A stretch of DNA of 64,000 nt from Desulfovibrio desulfuricans DSM 642 (GCF_000420465.1 NZ_ATUZ01000013.1:310001-374000); one strand, 5' to 3'; counted from the stretch's first letter, positions 7,687-16,639 are shown. Notes: generated from the sequence alone by a model not told the origin. Translations and numbers: made by a program.

Positions 7687-8535
7687 ATGAAGCAGATTTT
7701 TCGTTTGGAAATGGTTGTGGCCGAAGAAGATGCAGACCGCGCCACCGGCTTGCTGACCTTGGGTGTGCCCTTTGGCTGGGAAGAAGAAACCCTGCCCACT
7801 GGTGAAACCCGCTTTCGCGTGCATTGCGAAAACCCCGAATTCATCAACAACCTGCAAAGCGACCTTCAGGCCCGCATTCCCGCTGCGGAATACACCCTGA
7901 CCACGCTTGAGGATCAGGACTGGCTGGCAGCATGGCGGCAGTTTTTTACGCCTGTGCCCTGCGGCAACCGTTTTGTGGTGCTGCCCCCCTGGCTTGCCGA
8001 CAGCAATGATTTTCCTGGCCGGGAAAAGATTGTTATCGAGCCCAAGAGCGCGTTTGGTACGGGCCATCATGCCACCACGGCCCTGTGCCTCACCGTGCTG
8101 AGCGAGCTTGTGGAAGCCGGGCGCGTCAAGCCGGGCCAGCATTTTCTGGACCTCGGCACTGGCTCGGGCGTGCTTGGCATTGCCTGCTGCAAGAGCGGCC
8201 TGACCGGTGAAGGTTACGACATCGACATGCTCGCCGTGGAAAATGCCATTGAAAACAGGCAGATCAACGGAATCGAGGGCTTTGAAGTGGGCCTTGGCAG
8301 CATAGACGCGCTCGAAGGCCGTACCTATGATCTGGTGCTGGCAAATATTCTGGCCCGCCCGCTGATTGATCTTGCCCAGCGCATTGTGTGGGCCTGCAAG
8401 CCCGGCGCATGCCTGGTGCTCTCCGGCCTGCTTGAAATTCAGGCCGACAGCGTGGAAGAAGCCTACATGGCCCAATGCCTGCCCAAGCCCCGCCGCGTTA
8501 TTGACGGCGAGTGGTGCGCGCTGGTCTGGGATTAG
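7687..8535 (+). CDS. prmA: ribosomal protein L11 methyltransferase
   Basis: A 282-residue SAM-dependent enzyme that methylates L11 on lysines and the N terminus. Family landmarks are EDQDWLAAWRQFFTP in the N-terminal substrate-recognition part, EPKSAFGTGHHATT (the hallmark FGTGxHxTT loop), LDLGTGSGVLGIA (SAM motif I) and LVLANILARPL (motif IV, NPPY-like). The start at 7687 follows GAGAGG at the right spacing; an upstream in-frame start lacks one. The downstream membrane-protein frame overlaps its end by 25 bases. It sits head-to-head with the methyltransferase-YcaO pair across about 230 bases. Confidence 0.94.
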   Translation: MKQIFRLEMVVAEEDADRATGLLTLGVPFGWEEETLPTGETRFRVHCENPEFINNLQSDLQARIPAAEYTLTTLEDQDWLAAWRQFFTPVPCGNRFVVLPPWLADSNDFPGREKIVIEPKSAFGTGHHATTALCLTVLSELVEAGRVKPGQHFLDLGTGSGVLGIACCKSGLTGEGYDIDMLAVENAIENRQINGIEGFEVGLGSIDALEGRTYDLVLANILARPLIDLAQRIVWACKPGACLVLSGLLEIQADSVEEAYMAQCLPKPRRVIDGEWCALVWD

Positions 8536-8861
8536 CATTGACGGTATTTGCTCTGGCAACTGCGGCGGCGCAGGCGGATATTTCGTCTGCGTTGCCCGGT
8601 TTGCCCATTGTTCTTGCGCCGGAAACCGCCCCGGCAATGCTCTTTGCCATATTGGTCGGGCTTGGTGTGGTCTTGCAGTTTGCGGGCAGGTTTTACGCTA
8701 GCCGTGGCGCAGCCCTGCTTGGAGCGGGCCTTGTGCTCGGCGCGGGCCTGTTTGACCGCGACCCGGTGCTGGTGGTTGGGCAGCTTGTGCTTGTGGCGGC
8801 CCTGTGGCCCAAGGCGCGCAAGAAGTCCCGCACGGCGGCAGATCGGCGAACCCGTAATTAG
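8511..8861 (+). CDS. small hypothetical membrane protein
   Basis: An open frame of up to 116 residues overlapping the end of prmA. It contains an N-terminal hydrophobic segment (LALTVFALATAAAQA), a second one (AMLFAILVGLGVVLQFAG) and a third (ALLGAGLVLGAGLF...VLVVGQLVLVAALW), ending in a basic tail (KARKKSRTAADRRTRN). That composition fits a small inner-membrane protein with positive C-terminal charges. The start is unclear: GTG at 8511 or 8514, or TTG at 8535, which would place it directly after the prmA stop. No family is recognised. Confidence 0.6.
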   Translation: MVRAGLGLALTVFALATAAAQADISSALPGLPIVLAPETAPAMLFAILVGLGVVLQFAGRFYASRGAALLGAGLVLGAGLFDRDPVLVVGQLVLVAALWPKARKKSRTAADRRTRN

Positions 8862-8978
8862 GCCTGGAATCAGGGCATTGCTCAGGTCATTGATCTGGCC
8901 GTTGCTTTGCGCGGCGTTCCACCCTGATCGGGGGCGGGAATCTGCCCGGAACTCAACGCGAGATGCAGGCTGTTCTTG

Positions 8979-9875
8979 CTATCGGCGCTGATCCCAGGTG
9001 GGGATGGGCGGCGGAGTGTAGTTGTCGAGCTCTTTCAGCGTAGTGCCCATGCGCGTATTGCCCATGCGCGTATTGCCCATGCGGGTAGGGCGTCCGTTGG
9101 GGCCGCGCATCACAGGCCCGCAAGACTGCGCTTCAATGACAGGCGGTATGTCCGCCGGGTCGGGGCGCAGCACTTCATCAGCAGAATGCAGATAGGGCAG
9201 AGGATCAACGGCTTTGCCGGAGGCGTCCAGCAGGCCAAAGTGCAGGTGGGCCCCGGTGGTTCTGCCGGTGCACCCCACAAGCCCCACGGGTTCGCCTGCG
9301 GTAACGCGCTGCCCGGTTTTTACCAGAGTTTTTGACATGTGCCCGTAGCGCGCCGTCATGCCGTCTTCCTGTCGGATGTCAACGGAGATGCCCAGTGGGC
9401 CGTTTTCTCCAGCGCGGATGACTGTGCCGGGCTTGAAGGCCGTGACAGGCCAGCCCATGTGCGCGCGGATGTCTACACCCCCATGATCGCGCATGACCAC
9501 GCCGCGCCTGCTGAGCCAGCCGGGCATGCGGCGGTTGCCAAAGGGGGATGTAATCAGCTCTCGCAGGGGCGGCAAGGAACGGCAAACCTCGGCATTGGCG
9601 GCTGATCCGGGATGGGCTGATTCCGGTATTGCTGGGGAAGATTCAGGCGCTGCATGCTGGCTGCTGGCAGATGTTTTTTGCGCGTCTGTTTGTCCGGCCT
9701 TGGATTCTGGGCTGTCTGGCTGGCCCGCGCTGGGTTCCGCAGCAAGTTCCGTGGCAGGTTTTGCGCTGTCGGCAGCGGGCGCGACCGATGCGCCCTCGGC
9801 AACAAGTTCCGTGGGAGGGCAGCCAAGGGCTATGCAGAGGGCACCAAGCGCGAGTCTGCTCAGAAATTTCGACAC
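8979..9875 (-). CDS. M23-family (LytM) metallopeptidase, exported
   Basis: A 298-residue protein with a signal-like N terminus (SKFLSRLALGALCIALG), a low-complexity A/P/S/E-rich linker (about 35-100) and a LytM domain. Zinc ligands are visible as HGGVD (HxxxD) and HLHFG (HxH), together with the intervening GMTARYGHMSKT block. It should therefore be a periplasmic peptidoglycan endopeptidase rather than an inactive EnvC-like activator. Near the C terminus is a short repeat of RMGNT, encoded by three near-identical 15-base units. The GTG start at 9875 has GGAG five bases upstream; ATG starts further up have no signal. Confidence 0.88.
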   Translation of the reverse strand: MSKFLSRLALGALCIALGCPPTELVAEGASVAPAADSAKPATELAAEPSAGQPDSPESKAGQTDAQKTSASSQHAAPESSPAIPESAHPGSAANAEVCRSLPPLRELITSPFGNRRMPGWLSRRGVVMRDHGGVDIRAHMGWPVTAFKPGTVIRAGENGPLGISVDIRQEDGMTARYGHMSKTLVKTGQRVTAGEPVGLVGCTGRTTGAHLHFGLLDASGKAVDPLPYLHSADEVLRPDPADIPPVIEAQSCGPVMRGPNGRPTRMGNTRMGNTRMGTTLKELDNYTPPPIPTWDQRR

Positions 9876-9999
9876 GTATTCTCCCCGTCTGTGGCTGCGT
9901 TTTGAGCGCGAACAGGTCGGCAGCATACGGTGCACTGTAAAAAATGCAAGCCAGGCTTACTGCACATACGGCGAAAAGCCCGGCACAAGGAGGCAGCAC

Positions 10000-10860
10000 A
10001 TGCAGTTACGATCCATCACCGGAGACGTCACGGGGCGTCCCACTATTGATGGCGCAGGTGTGCGCCTTGTGCGCGTGCTTGGTTCGCCCACAGTCAAAAC
10101 ATTTGATCCCTTTCTTATGCTTGATGCCTTTGATTCCGTAAATCCGGAGGATTACGTAAAGGGTTTTCCCATGCATCCTCACCGGGGCATTGAAACCTTC
10201 ACCTATCTTGTGAATGGCGTCATTGAACACAAGGACAGCCTGGGCAATGCTGGCGTTATCCGCGATGGCGGCTGCCAGTGGATGACCGCCGGGAGCGGTA
10301 TTCTGCATCAGGAGATGCCCCTTGCCTCGCCGCGCATGCTCGGTCTGCAACTCTGGATCAATCTGCCAGCCACGCACAAGATGACCGATCCCAAGTACCG
10401 CGACATCACCATTGACATGGTGCCGCGTGTTGAGGAAGAGGCCGCTTCCGTGGCCGTGGTCGCGGGTGAATACAAGGGCGTTGAAGGCGCTGCCAGGGGC
10501 GACTATGTGGACGTGCGTTTTCTTGACGTGCGGCTCAAACCCGGGGCGCGCTGGCAGGTGGAGACCAACCCCGCCCACACTGTTTTTGCCTATCTGTATG
10601 CTGGCGACTGCTTCTTGATGGAGGGCAGGGAGCCGATGCTGGCCCGGCACGCCTACCTGCTGGGCGATGGGGACACCGTGGCCTTTGAAGGCGGCGAAGA
10701 GGAATGCCGCTTTGTGCTGGTTTCCGGCGCACCCTTGCGGGAACCGGTTGCCTGGGGCGGCCCCATTGTCATGAATACGGATGAGGAGCTGATGCAGGCG
10801 TATTTTGAAATTGAAGAAGGCAGATTCATCAAACACTGGCTTCCGTCCGCTCAGGATTAA
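10000..10860 (+). CDS. pirin family protein
   Basis: A 286-residue bicupin. The N-terminal cupin has HPHRGIETFTYLVNGVIEHKDS, carrying the metal-binding histidines, and MTAGSGILHQE, both hallmarks of pirins. The C-terminal pirin_C cupin follows from about 175. Bacterial pirins include quercetin 2,3-dioxygenases such as YhhW and modulators of pyruvate dehydrogenase; the sequence does not decide between these. The start is fixed by AAGGAGG seven bases before ATG at 10000. A much longer in-frame open stretch beginning at 9493 is antisense to the M23 gene and is not used. Single gene, upstream of the zinc operon. Confidence 0.92.
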   Translation: MQLRSITGDVTGRPTIDGAGVRLVRVLGSPTVKTFDPFLMLDAFDSVNPEDYVKGFPMHPHRGIETFTYLVNGVIEHKDSLGNAGVIRDGGCQWMTAGSGILHQEMPLASPRMLGLQLWINLPATHKMTDPKYRDITIDMVPRVEEEAASVAVVAGEYKGVEGAARGDYVDVRFLDVRLKPGARWQVETNPAHTVFAYLYAGDCFLMEGREPMLARHAYLLGDGDTVAFEGGEEECRFVLVSGAPLREPVAWGGPIVMNTDEELMQAYFEIEEGRFIKHWLPSAQD

Positions 10861-10886
10861 CCGCTGTCGGGTTGAAAATACCCGGC

Positions 10887-10915
10887 TTGACACGGCTGCT
10901 GCGGGGTCTTATCTG
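10887..10915 (+). promoter_or_regulatory. sigma-70-type promoter of znuACB
   Basis: A perfect -35 TTGACA, a 17-base spacer and TATCTG as the -10, ending about 33 bases before the znuA start. I could not identify a clear Zur palindrome overlapping it. Confidence 0.6.
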
Positions 10916-10947
10916 ACCATTTTGCTTTGCAAACAGGAGCAAGTACC

Positions 10948-11994
10948 ATGAGCAATTGTATTTCTGTCTTGTTTCGCAAGGGCAAACATCACGGCCTGGC
11001 ACTTTTATGCACGCTGCTCGTAACCGCTTTTGCGGTTACTGGCGCGTTTGCCGCTGAGCCCAAGGTGCGCGTTCTTGCCACCACCTATCCCGTATATCTG
11101 TTGACCCGCGCTGTTGCCCAGACAAGCCCGGATGTGCAGGTTGATCTGCTCATTCCCCCCCAGACCGGCTGCCCGCACGACTACGCGCTGACCCCCAAGG
11201 ACATGCAAAAACTCTCCAAGGCCAATGTTGTGATCATCAACGGCCTGGGCATGGAGTCCTTTCTGGAAAAACCCCTTGCCGCCGCAGGCAAGAAGATCGC
11301 CGTCATCGACAGCAGCAAGGGCATAAACGCCATTGTTGAAGAACATGACGAAGATCACGATGCCGACCACGGCAAGGCGGACGCAGCCCATAAGGATGAC
11401 CACAACCCTGCGGCAGCGGCAAAAGGGCATGATCATGCTCACGAACACGGCCATGACCATGGGCACGACCACGGCGGCCTGAATCCGCATGCTTTTTCCA
11501 GCCCGCTGCAAGCTGCGGTGATGGCGCGCAATATTGGCCGTGGCCTTGCTGCTGCTGCGCCGGTTGCCTCAAAAAACTGCCCGCAGGTTGCGGATGCCTA
11601 TGCCGCAAGGCTTGAGGCTCTGGGCCAGCGCCTTGCCGCCGTAGGGGCCAATGCCGCCAACAAGAATGTGGTGGCCCTGCACGATGGCATGGCCTACCTT
11701 GTGCGCGATGCCGGGCTGAACCTTGTGGATGTGATTCAGGAAGATGAAGAGGCTCAACCCTCTGCGGCGCGTCTGCTTGATCTCGTAAAAAAGATAAAAG
11801 AATTCAAGCCGGTTGTGCTTATTGGCGAGCCCCAGTATTCGGACAAGCCCGTGCTCGCCCTTGCGGCGGAAACGGGTGTTCCGGCAGTGCAGCTTGACCC
11901 TCTGGCCTCGGGGCCGTCTGGCGCGCCCCTTGATTATTACGAAACCGTTATGTCAAAAAATATTGCCACGTTAGAGAAGTACTTTGGCAAATAA
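10948..11994 (+). CDS. znuA: zinc ABC transporter, periplasmic binding protein ZnuA
   Basis: A 348-residue cluster A-I solute-binding protein. A signal peptide runs to about residue 35 (LLCTLLVTAFAVTGAFA). The metal-binding domain includes CPHDYALTPKDM, where the histidine is a ligand. A long His/Asp-rich loop (about 128-172, with HDHAHEHGHDHGHDHGG) marks zinc-type rather than manganese-type members. The start is set by CAGGAG eight bases before ATG at 10948. Its stop overlaps the first codons of znuC. It captures Zn2+ in the periplasm for the ZnuBC importer. Confidence 0.93.
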   Translation: MSNCISVLFRKGKHHGLALLCTLLVTAFAVTGAFAAEPKVRVLATTYPVYLLTRAVAQTSPDVQVDLLIPPQTGCPHDYALTPKDMQKLSKANVVIINGLGMESFLEKPLAAAGKKIAVIDSSKGINAIVEEHDEDHDADHGKADAAHKDDHNPAAAAKGHDHAHEHGHDHGHDHGGLNPHAFSSPLQAAVMARNIGRGLAAAAPVASKNCPQVADAYAARLEALGQRLAAVGANAANKNVVALHDGMAYLVRDAGLNLVDVIQEDEEAQPSAARLLDLVKKIKEFKPVVLIGEPQYSDKPVLALAAETGVPAVQLDPLASGPSGAPLDYYETVMSKNIATLEKYFGK

Positions 11995-12922
11995 CAGCTT
12001 GCTTGCCCCCTCGGTCTGCTTTGAGAATGTATGCCTCAGCCGGGGGGGCAATCTTATTCTGAACAATATCTGCGCCACCGCGCCCGCTGGCGGCAGCACG
12101 GTTCTTGTGGGCCCCAACGGGGCGGGCAAGACCACGCTGCTGCTCTGCCTTATTGGCGAAATGGCCTATACAGGGCGTATCCAGTTCGCTGGGTTAGAGC
12201 ATCAGCCCCGCATGGCCTATGTGCCGCAGCATTTGATTATGGATCGCAGCCTGCCCTTGCGCGTATGCGAATTTCTGGCCCTGAGCCGCCAGCGCCAGCC
12301 CTTGTGGCTGGGCCTGCGCCCTTGGGCGCGCAGCGAGGGGCGGCAGCTTTTGCAGATGGTCAAGGCCGAGCATCTGGAGCAGAGCCGCATGGGTGACCTT
12401 TCTGGCGGCGAACTGCGCCGTGTGCTGCTGGCTGCGGCTCTTGGTCGCAATCCGGAACTGCTGGTGCTGGACGAGCCTGCGGCAGGCGTAGACGTGCGCG
12501 GCGAGAGGCTCTTTTGGGAATTGCTGGATGCCGCCCGGCACGAGCGCGGCTTTACGCAGATCATGGTCAGCCACAATCTGCCTCTGGTGGCGCACTACGC
12601 AACCCACGTGATCTGCCTCAACAAGACAGTATGCGCCACAGGCGCGCCGCGCGCCACGCTGACATCTTCCACCCTTATGGAACTTTTTGGCGTGCCTATC
12701 CACCTGTACCCGGACCAGTGCGACCCTGAAGACCCCGGCTGCCCGCAGTGCGGCGTGGTGAGCGAAGCCGAGGGCCTGCTGCCCAACTATGCGTCCATAG
12801 AGCGGCGGGAGGCCGCCCGCCTGAATGCGCGCCTGAATTCCCGTCTGTCTGCCCGCATGAGCGCCTCACAAAGTGAACCCTGCGGCGAAAAATCGTCGGA
12901 TCAGGGAGGTTCCCGTGCCTGA
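11984..12922 (+). CDS. znuC: zinc ABC transporter ATP-binding protein ZnuC
   Basis: A 312-residue ABC ATPase with Walker A GPNGAGKTT, Q-loop YVPQH, signature LSGGELRRV, Walker B LLVLDEP and the H-loop in MVSHNL. The best start is a TTG at 11984, eleven bases inside znuA and after GAGAAG; no ATG is suitably placed. Beyond about residue 225 it carries a C-terminal tail with CDPEDPGCPQCG, a possible extra metal site, and then a repetitive R/L/A/S segment (ARLNARLNSRLSARMSAS). Both are atypical of ZnuC. It overlaps znuB by eight bases. Confidence 0.9.
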   Translation: MANNSLLAPSVCFENVCLSRGGNLILNNICATAPAGGSTVLVGPNGAGKTTLLLCLIGEMAYTGRIQFAGLEHQPRMAYVPQHLIMDRSLPLRVCEFLALSRQRQPLWLGLRPWARSEGRQLLQMVKAEHLEQSRMGDLSGGELRRVLLAAALGRNPELLVLDEPAAGVDVRGERLFWELLDAARHERGFTQIMVSHNLPLVAHYATHVICLNKTVCATGAPRATLTSSTLMELFGVPIHLYPDQCDPEDPGCPQCGVVSEAEGLLPNYASIERREAARLNARLNSRLSARMSASQSEPCGEKSSDQGGSRA

Positions 12923-13778
12923 TCTCAGCCCAATATATGCGCTTATTTCCATGATTCCGCTCGATTGCCTGCAAATGCGTTTCATGCAGCAGGCCTTGCT
13001 CGGAGTGCTGCTGCTGGCCCCTATGGCCTCTGTACTCGGGGTGGAAGTTATCAATTTTCGCATGGCCTTTTTTTCAGACGCCATCGGGCACTCGGCCTTT
13101 GCCGGGGTTGCGCTGGGGTTGATACTGGCTGTGCCGCCGCGTCTTGCCATGCCCCTGTTTGGCATACTGGTGGGGCTTGGCATCATGGCTGTGCGGCGCA
13201 AGAGCGACCTTTCGTCCGACACAGTCATCGGCATTGTTTTTTCTGCCGTGGTGGCCTTTGGCCTTGCCGTGGTGAGCCGTGCCGAGGGCGTAGGTAGGGA
13301 CATGCAGCGCTTTTTGTACGGCGATATCCTTACCATCACCGATGGTGAAATTGGCTTTCTGGCCCTGCTCTTTATTGCCCTGCTTCTGTTTCAGACCGTG
13401 GGCTACAACAGGCTGATGTATATTGCCCTGAATCCGGTTATGGCGCGGGTTCACGGTGTACGCGTGGCAATGTGGCAGTATGCTTTTGCCGGGCTGCTGG
13501 CACTGGTGGTGATGTTTTCTGTATGGGCGGTGGGCGTGCTGCTGGTGACGGCCATGCTCATTGTGCCCGCCGCCACGGCCCGCAATTTTGCCCGTTCTGC
13601 CGGGGGCATGTTCTGGTGGGCGCTTTTGGTGGGCACATCATCCGCCTTCGCAGGGCTGACCCTTTCCGCTCAGGAATGGCTGGCTACGGCCAGCGGGGCC
13701 ACCATTATTCTTGTGGCCTGCTGCTGGTTTGCGGTGAGCCTCTTTGCCGCTCAGGCCACGGGCCGCAGACGCTCCTGA
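12915..13778 (+). CDS. znuB: zinc ABC transporter permease ZnuB
   Basis: A 287-residue integral membrane permease of the ABC-3 family with about eight hydrophobic segments. The conserved FFSDAIGHSAFAGVALG and VGVLLVTAMLIVPAATA blocks are present. The GTG start at 12915 has an excellent GGGAGG five bases upstream; an upstream ATG in the same frame would give an odd charged N terminus inside znuC. It is last in znuA-znuC-znuB; a strong terminator follows. Confidence 0.92.
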   Translation: MPDLSPIYALISMIPLDCLQMRFMQQALLGVLLLAPMASVLGVEVINFRMAFFSDAIGHSAFAGVALGLILAVPPRLAMPLFGILVGLGIMAVRRKSDLSSDTVIGIVFSAVVAFGLAVVSRAEGVGRDMQRFLYGDILTITDGEIGFLALLFIALLLFQTVGYNRLMYIALNPVMARVHGVRVAMWQYAFAGLLALVVMFSVWAVGVLLVTAMLIVPAATARNFARSAGGMFWWALLVGTSSAFAGLTLSAQEWLATASGATIILVACCWFAVSLFAAQATGRRRS

Positions 13779-13833
13779 CGGCAGTGCCGCAGCGCATCTT
13801 TGCGCCTGCTCTGGCCCGCTCTGGCCGATACCA

Positions 13834-13880
13834 CAAAAAAAACGCCTTCCCCTTTCAGTTGGGGAAGGCGTTTTGGCTTT
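13834..13880. terminator. bidirectional terminator between znuB and tpx
   Basis: AAAACGCCTTCCCC pairs perfectly with GGGGAAGGCGTTTT over an 8-base loop. A or T runs flank both arms, so it serves the znu operon on the plus strand and tpx on the minus strand. Confidence 0.9.
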
Positions 13881-13897
13881 TGGGGTAGCTGTTCGAG

Positions 13898-14401
13898 CTA
13901 GGCCAGCTTTTTGACCGCTTCCAGAGCGGCGGCGTAGTCAGGCTCGTGGGTAACTTCGCCCACAAGCTGGCTGTAAGCCAGGGTGCCGTCGGGGGCGACC
14001 ACAAAGACCGTGCGGGCCAGCAGATCCAGCTCCTTGATCAGGATGCCATAGGCCTTGCCAAAGGCGCCAGCGCGGTAGTCGGAGAGGGCTTCAACAGCGG
14101 TTACGCCAGCAGCTCCGCACCAACGGGCCTGCGCAAAGGGCAGATCTCGGCTCACGGCCACAATACGCACCTTGTCGGACAGGGCGGCGGCTTCGGTATT
14201 GAAGCGGCGAACTTCCATATCGCATACGGGAGTATCCAGCGAGGGAACGCATACAAGCACAAGCACCTTGCCAGCGTAGTCTTTCAGGCTGCGGGGGCTC
14301 ATATCGTTGGCGGTCAGCGTGAAGTCGGGAGCCTTGCCGCCAACGGCGGGCTGGGTGCCTTCAAGATGCATGGCATTGCCTTTGAACGTAACTGTATCCA
14401 T
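13898..14401 (-). CDS. tpx: thiol peroxidase (atypical 2-Cys peroxiredoxin)
   Basis: A 167-residue Tpx that reduces hydroperoxides with electrons from thioredoxin. The peroxidatic cysteine is Cys60 in PSLDTPVCDMEVRRF and the resolving cysteine is Cys95 in ARWCGA, the spacing of E. coli Tpx. The N terminus with VTFKGNAMHLEG and APDFTLT is also family-typical. Its promoter region carries a Fur/PerR-like box (14456-14470), consistent with an oxidative-stress role in an anaerobe. Single gene. Confidence 0.95.
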   Translation of the reverse strand: MDTVTFKGNAMHLEGTQPAVGGKAPDFTLTANDMSPRSLKDYAGKVLVLVCVPSLDTPVCDMEVRRFNTEAAALSDKVRIVAVSRDLPFAQARWCGAAGVTAVEALSDYRAGAFGKAYGILIKELDLLARTVFVVAPDGTLAYSQLVGEVTHEPDYAAALEAVKKLA

Positions 14402-14432
14402 AGGAAACTCCTTATTGTTTCAGGGTTCTTGG

Positions 14433-14461
14433 ATTCTGTGCTATCAAGGCTTTATTGTCAA
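14433..14461 (-). promoter_or_regulatory. promoter of tpx
   Basis: On the minus strand TTGACA, a 17-base spacer and CAGAAT. The -35 is perfect and the -10 matches four of six. The Fur/PerR-like box covers the -35. Confidence 0.5.
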
Positions 14462-14470
14462 TGATTATTA
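14456..14470. promoter_or_regulatory. Fur/PerR-like operator
   Basis: TGTCAATGATTATTA matches the 7-1-7 core TGATAATNATTATCA at 11 of the 14 defined positions and overlaps the -35 of tpx. It lies between tpx and the hslU upstream region. PerR is the likelier regulator because the gene is a peroxidase (inference). Confidence 0.45.
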
Positions 14471-14655
14471 TTAGCGAGGTAGGATTTCCAGATTTCTCGC
14501 TCTCACCTTTTCAGTGTATCGTTGCAGGAAAGTGTTCGCAAGGGCAGTGCGCGGCGGTACGCTGCGGCGGTGGAGAAAACCTTTTGCTTCTCCATTGCCA
14601 TGCGCGCGGCAATGCCTATATTTACATAAGAATGTGCCTACAGCAGGAGAATTTG

Positions 14656-15969
14656 ATGAGTACTTTGACACCTCGCGGCATTGTTGCCGAGCTTGATAAA
14701 TTTGTGGTGGGACAGGAACAGGCCAAGCGCATGGTTGCCGTGGCGGTGCGCAACCGCTGGCGGAGGCAGCATCTTTCGGCGGAGTTGCGCGATGAAGTTT
14801 CGCCCAAGAATATCATCATGATGGGCCCCACGGGCGTGGGCAAAACGGAAATTGCCCGGCGGCTGGCCAAGCTCTCAGGCGCGCCCTTTGTAAAGGTTGA
14901 AGCCACCAAGTTTACCGAAGTGGGCTATGTGGGGCGAGATGTGGAATCCATGGTGCGCGACCTCATGGAAATCGGCATAAACCTTGTGCGCGATGAGGAA
15001 AATGCCCGTGTGCGCAAGGCTGCCGAGGCAGCTGCGGAATCGCGCCTTATGGATTTGCTGTTGCCCAGCTCCTTTGGGTCGGAAGAGCGCGCCTCCACGC
15101 GCGAAAAGCTCTTGCAGCAGTTCCGCCTTGGCTTTCTGGACGACCGTGAAGTGGAAGTGGATGTGACCGAGCAGGGAGGCGGCAGCGTTGACCTGTTTGC
15201 CATCCCCGGCATGGAGCAGATGGGCGGGCAGGTTAAGGACATGTTCAGCAAGGCCTTTCCGCCCAAGCACAGCCGCCGCAAAATGAAGGTGCGCAACGCT
15301 TTTTCCGTGCTGGTGCAGGAAGAATCAGGCAGGCTTGTGGATCAGGAGGCTCTGGTGGACAAGGCCCGCGAAAGGGTAGAGCAGACGGGCATCATCTTTA
15401 TTGACGAAATCGACAAGATCGCCAGTTCCTCGCAAAACCGCACGTCAGACATTTCGCGCGAGGGCGTGCAGCGCGACCTGCTGCCCATTGTGGAAGGCAG
15501 CTCGGTCAACACCAAGTATGGCATGATCCGCACGGATCATATCCTGTTTATCGCGGCGGGGGCTTTCCATTTCAGCAAGCCATCGGACATGATCCCCGAA
15601 TTGCAGGGGCGTTTTCCCTTGCGGGTTGAATTGCAGCCTCTTGGCAAGGAAGAGTTTTTGCGCATCCTCAAGGAGCCGGACAACGCCCTGACCAAGCAGT
15701 ATGAAGCATTGCTGGGCACGGAGCAGATTCGCCTGAGCTTTACGGATGACGGGCTGGAAGAAATCGCGGCCTTTGCGGAAGACACCAATTCCCGCACGGA
15801 AAATATCGGCGCGAGGCGGCTCTATACCATCATGGAAAAGATCCTGGCTGACATATCCTTTGACGCGCCTGAAATGCCCGGCGCGCAGGTGGTGGTCAAC
15901 AAGGCCTATGTGGAAGAGCACTTGCAGGATGTGCGCGACGATCAGGATTTGAGCCAGTATATTCTGTAG
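14656..15969 (+). CDS. hslU: ATP-dependent protease ATPase subunit HslU
   Basis: A 437-residue AAA+ unfoldase that feeds substrates to the HslV peptidase. Visible: [20 protein letters not shown] at the N terminus, Walker A GPTGVGKT (57-64), the substrate-gripping GYVGRD pore loop, Walker [12 protein letters not shown], the sensor region [15 protein letters not shown], and the C terminus DLSQYIL that docks HslV. The intermediate domain (about 110-235) is present. AGGAG lies before the ATG at 14656. hslV normally precedes hslU, but here neither flank encodes it, so the peptidase must be elsewhere if present. Confidence 0.95.
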   Translation: MSTLTPRGIVAELDKFVVGQEQAKRMVAVAVRNRWRRQHLSAELRDEVSPKNIIMMGPTGVGKTEIARRLAKLSGAPFVKVEATKFTEVGYVGRDVESMVRDLMEIGINLVRDEENARVRKAAEAAAESRLMDLLLPSSFGSEERASTREKLLQQFRLGFLDDREVEVDVTEQGGGSVDLFAIPGMEQMGGQVKDMFSKAFPPKHSRRKMKVRNAFSVLVQEESGRLVDQEALVDKARERVEQTGIIFIDEIDKIASSSQNRTSDISREGVQRDLLPIVEGSSVNTKYGMIRTDHILFIAAGAFHFSKPSDMIPELQGRFPLRVELQPLGKEEFLRILKEPDNALTKQYEALLGTEQIRLSFTDDGLEEIAAFAEDTNSRTENIGARRLYTIMEKILADISFDAPEMPGAQVVVNKAYVEEHLQDVRDDQDLSQYIL

Positions 15970-16041
15970 GCTCTGGGTCTGTGCGCGGCTTCGGCAACGT
16001 GACAGCGGAAGCAGAGCACAAGGAATTGAAGTACCAAAGAT

Positions 16042-16071
16042 CAATAAAACCGGCCACTGGCCGGTTTTATT
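16042..16071. terminator. bidirectional terminator after hslU
   Basis: A near-perfect palindrome: AATAAAACCGGCC and GGCCGGTTTTATT around a 3-base loop. It terminates hslU on the plus strand. Confidence 0.88.
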
Positions 16072-16090
16072 GTAACTACATGGAGAACAA

Positions 16091-16122
16091 AAGAAAAAAG
16101 GTTCGCGGTATAACCGCGAACC
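16091..16122 (-). terminator. terminator of tRNA-Lys
   Basis: On the minus strand AGGTTCGCGG and CCGCGAACCT form a perfect stem followed by TTTTTTC, ten bases beyond the tRNA 3' end. Confidence 0.88.
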
Positions 16123-16131
16123 TGGATTTTC

Positions 16132-16207
<76 letters not shown>

Positions 16208-16223
16208 GCATTGCGTGAAGAGG

Positions 16224-16252
16224 TGTTTACGCAAATGGGGGGGAAGTGTCAA
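16224..16252 (-). promoter_or_regulatory. promoter of tRNA-Lys
   Basis: Minus-strand TTGACA, 17-base spacer, TAAACA, ending 16 bases before the tRNA 5' end. Confidence 0.6.
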
Positions 16253-16599
16253 GCGGATACGATTTTTTTTGTAAAATTATTTTGCGCGTCAGGCCATTAC
16301 CTGCAAATATCGACGCGGCAGAACCGTTAAATTTCCGCTCTGGACGGGGAGATTTTCAAGTTGTGAAGGCAAAAAAGCTTTTTGCCGGTGAGGCATGGCA
16401 ATCCAGCCGCGGCTGACTCCCTCGTGAATCCACTTAGTAAAATTACACAGCCTGATTGGTGTGCCTGACAGGAGCGGGCATTAAAAGACCGTGATTTTGA
16501 TTCAGCGAAGCGCAGTCTGTTAAAATGGCTCTACACCAAAACCGGGGCAAGCCGGATACCAGCGCAGGCTTTTTTCTCTATGGGGTCACGCAGCAAACA
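16253..16599. other. intergenic stretch between the two tRNA units
   Basis: About 350 bases with no credible gene; short open frames lack start signals. No integrase remnant or tRNA-end duplication was seen. Confidence 0.45.
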
Positions 16600-16630
16600 A
16601 AAAAAAGGACCTGCATTTTTGCAAGCCCTT
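16600..16630 (-). terminator. terminator of tRNA-Leu
   Basis: On the minus strand AAGGGCTTGCA and TGCAGGTCCTT pair (two G-U) over a 4-base loop, followed by a run of eight T. It starts about ten bases past the tRNA end. Confidence 0.82.
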
Positions 16631-16639
16631 ATTTTTTGC

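Noticed and set aside
9040..9095. Short tandem repeats near the M23 gene end as a possible CRISPR
   Set aside because: They are three in-frame 15-base units encoding RMGNT, with no spacers.
9493..9999. N-terminal extension of the pirin frame
   Set aside because: It runs antisense through the M23 peptidase gene, while AAGGAGG and the family N terminus fix the start at 10000.
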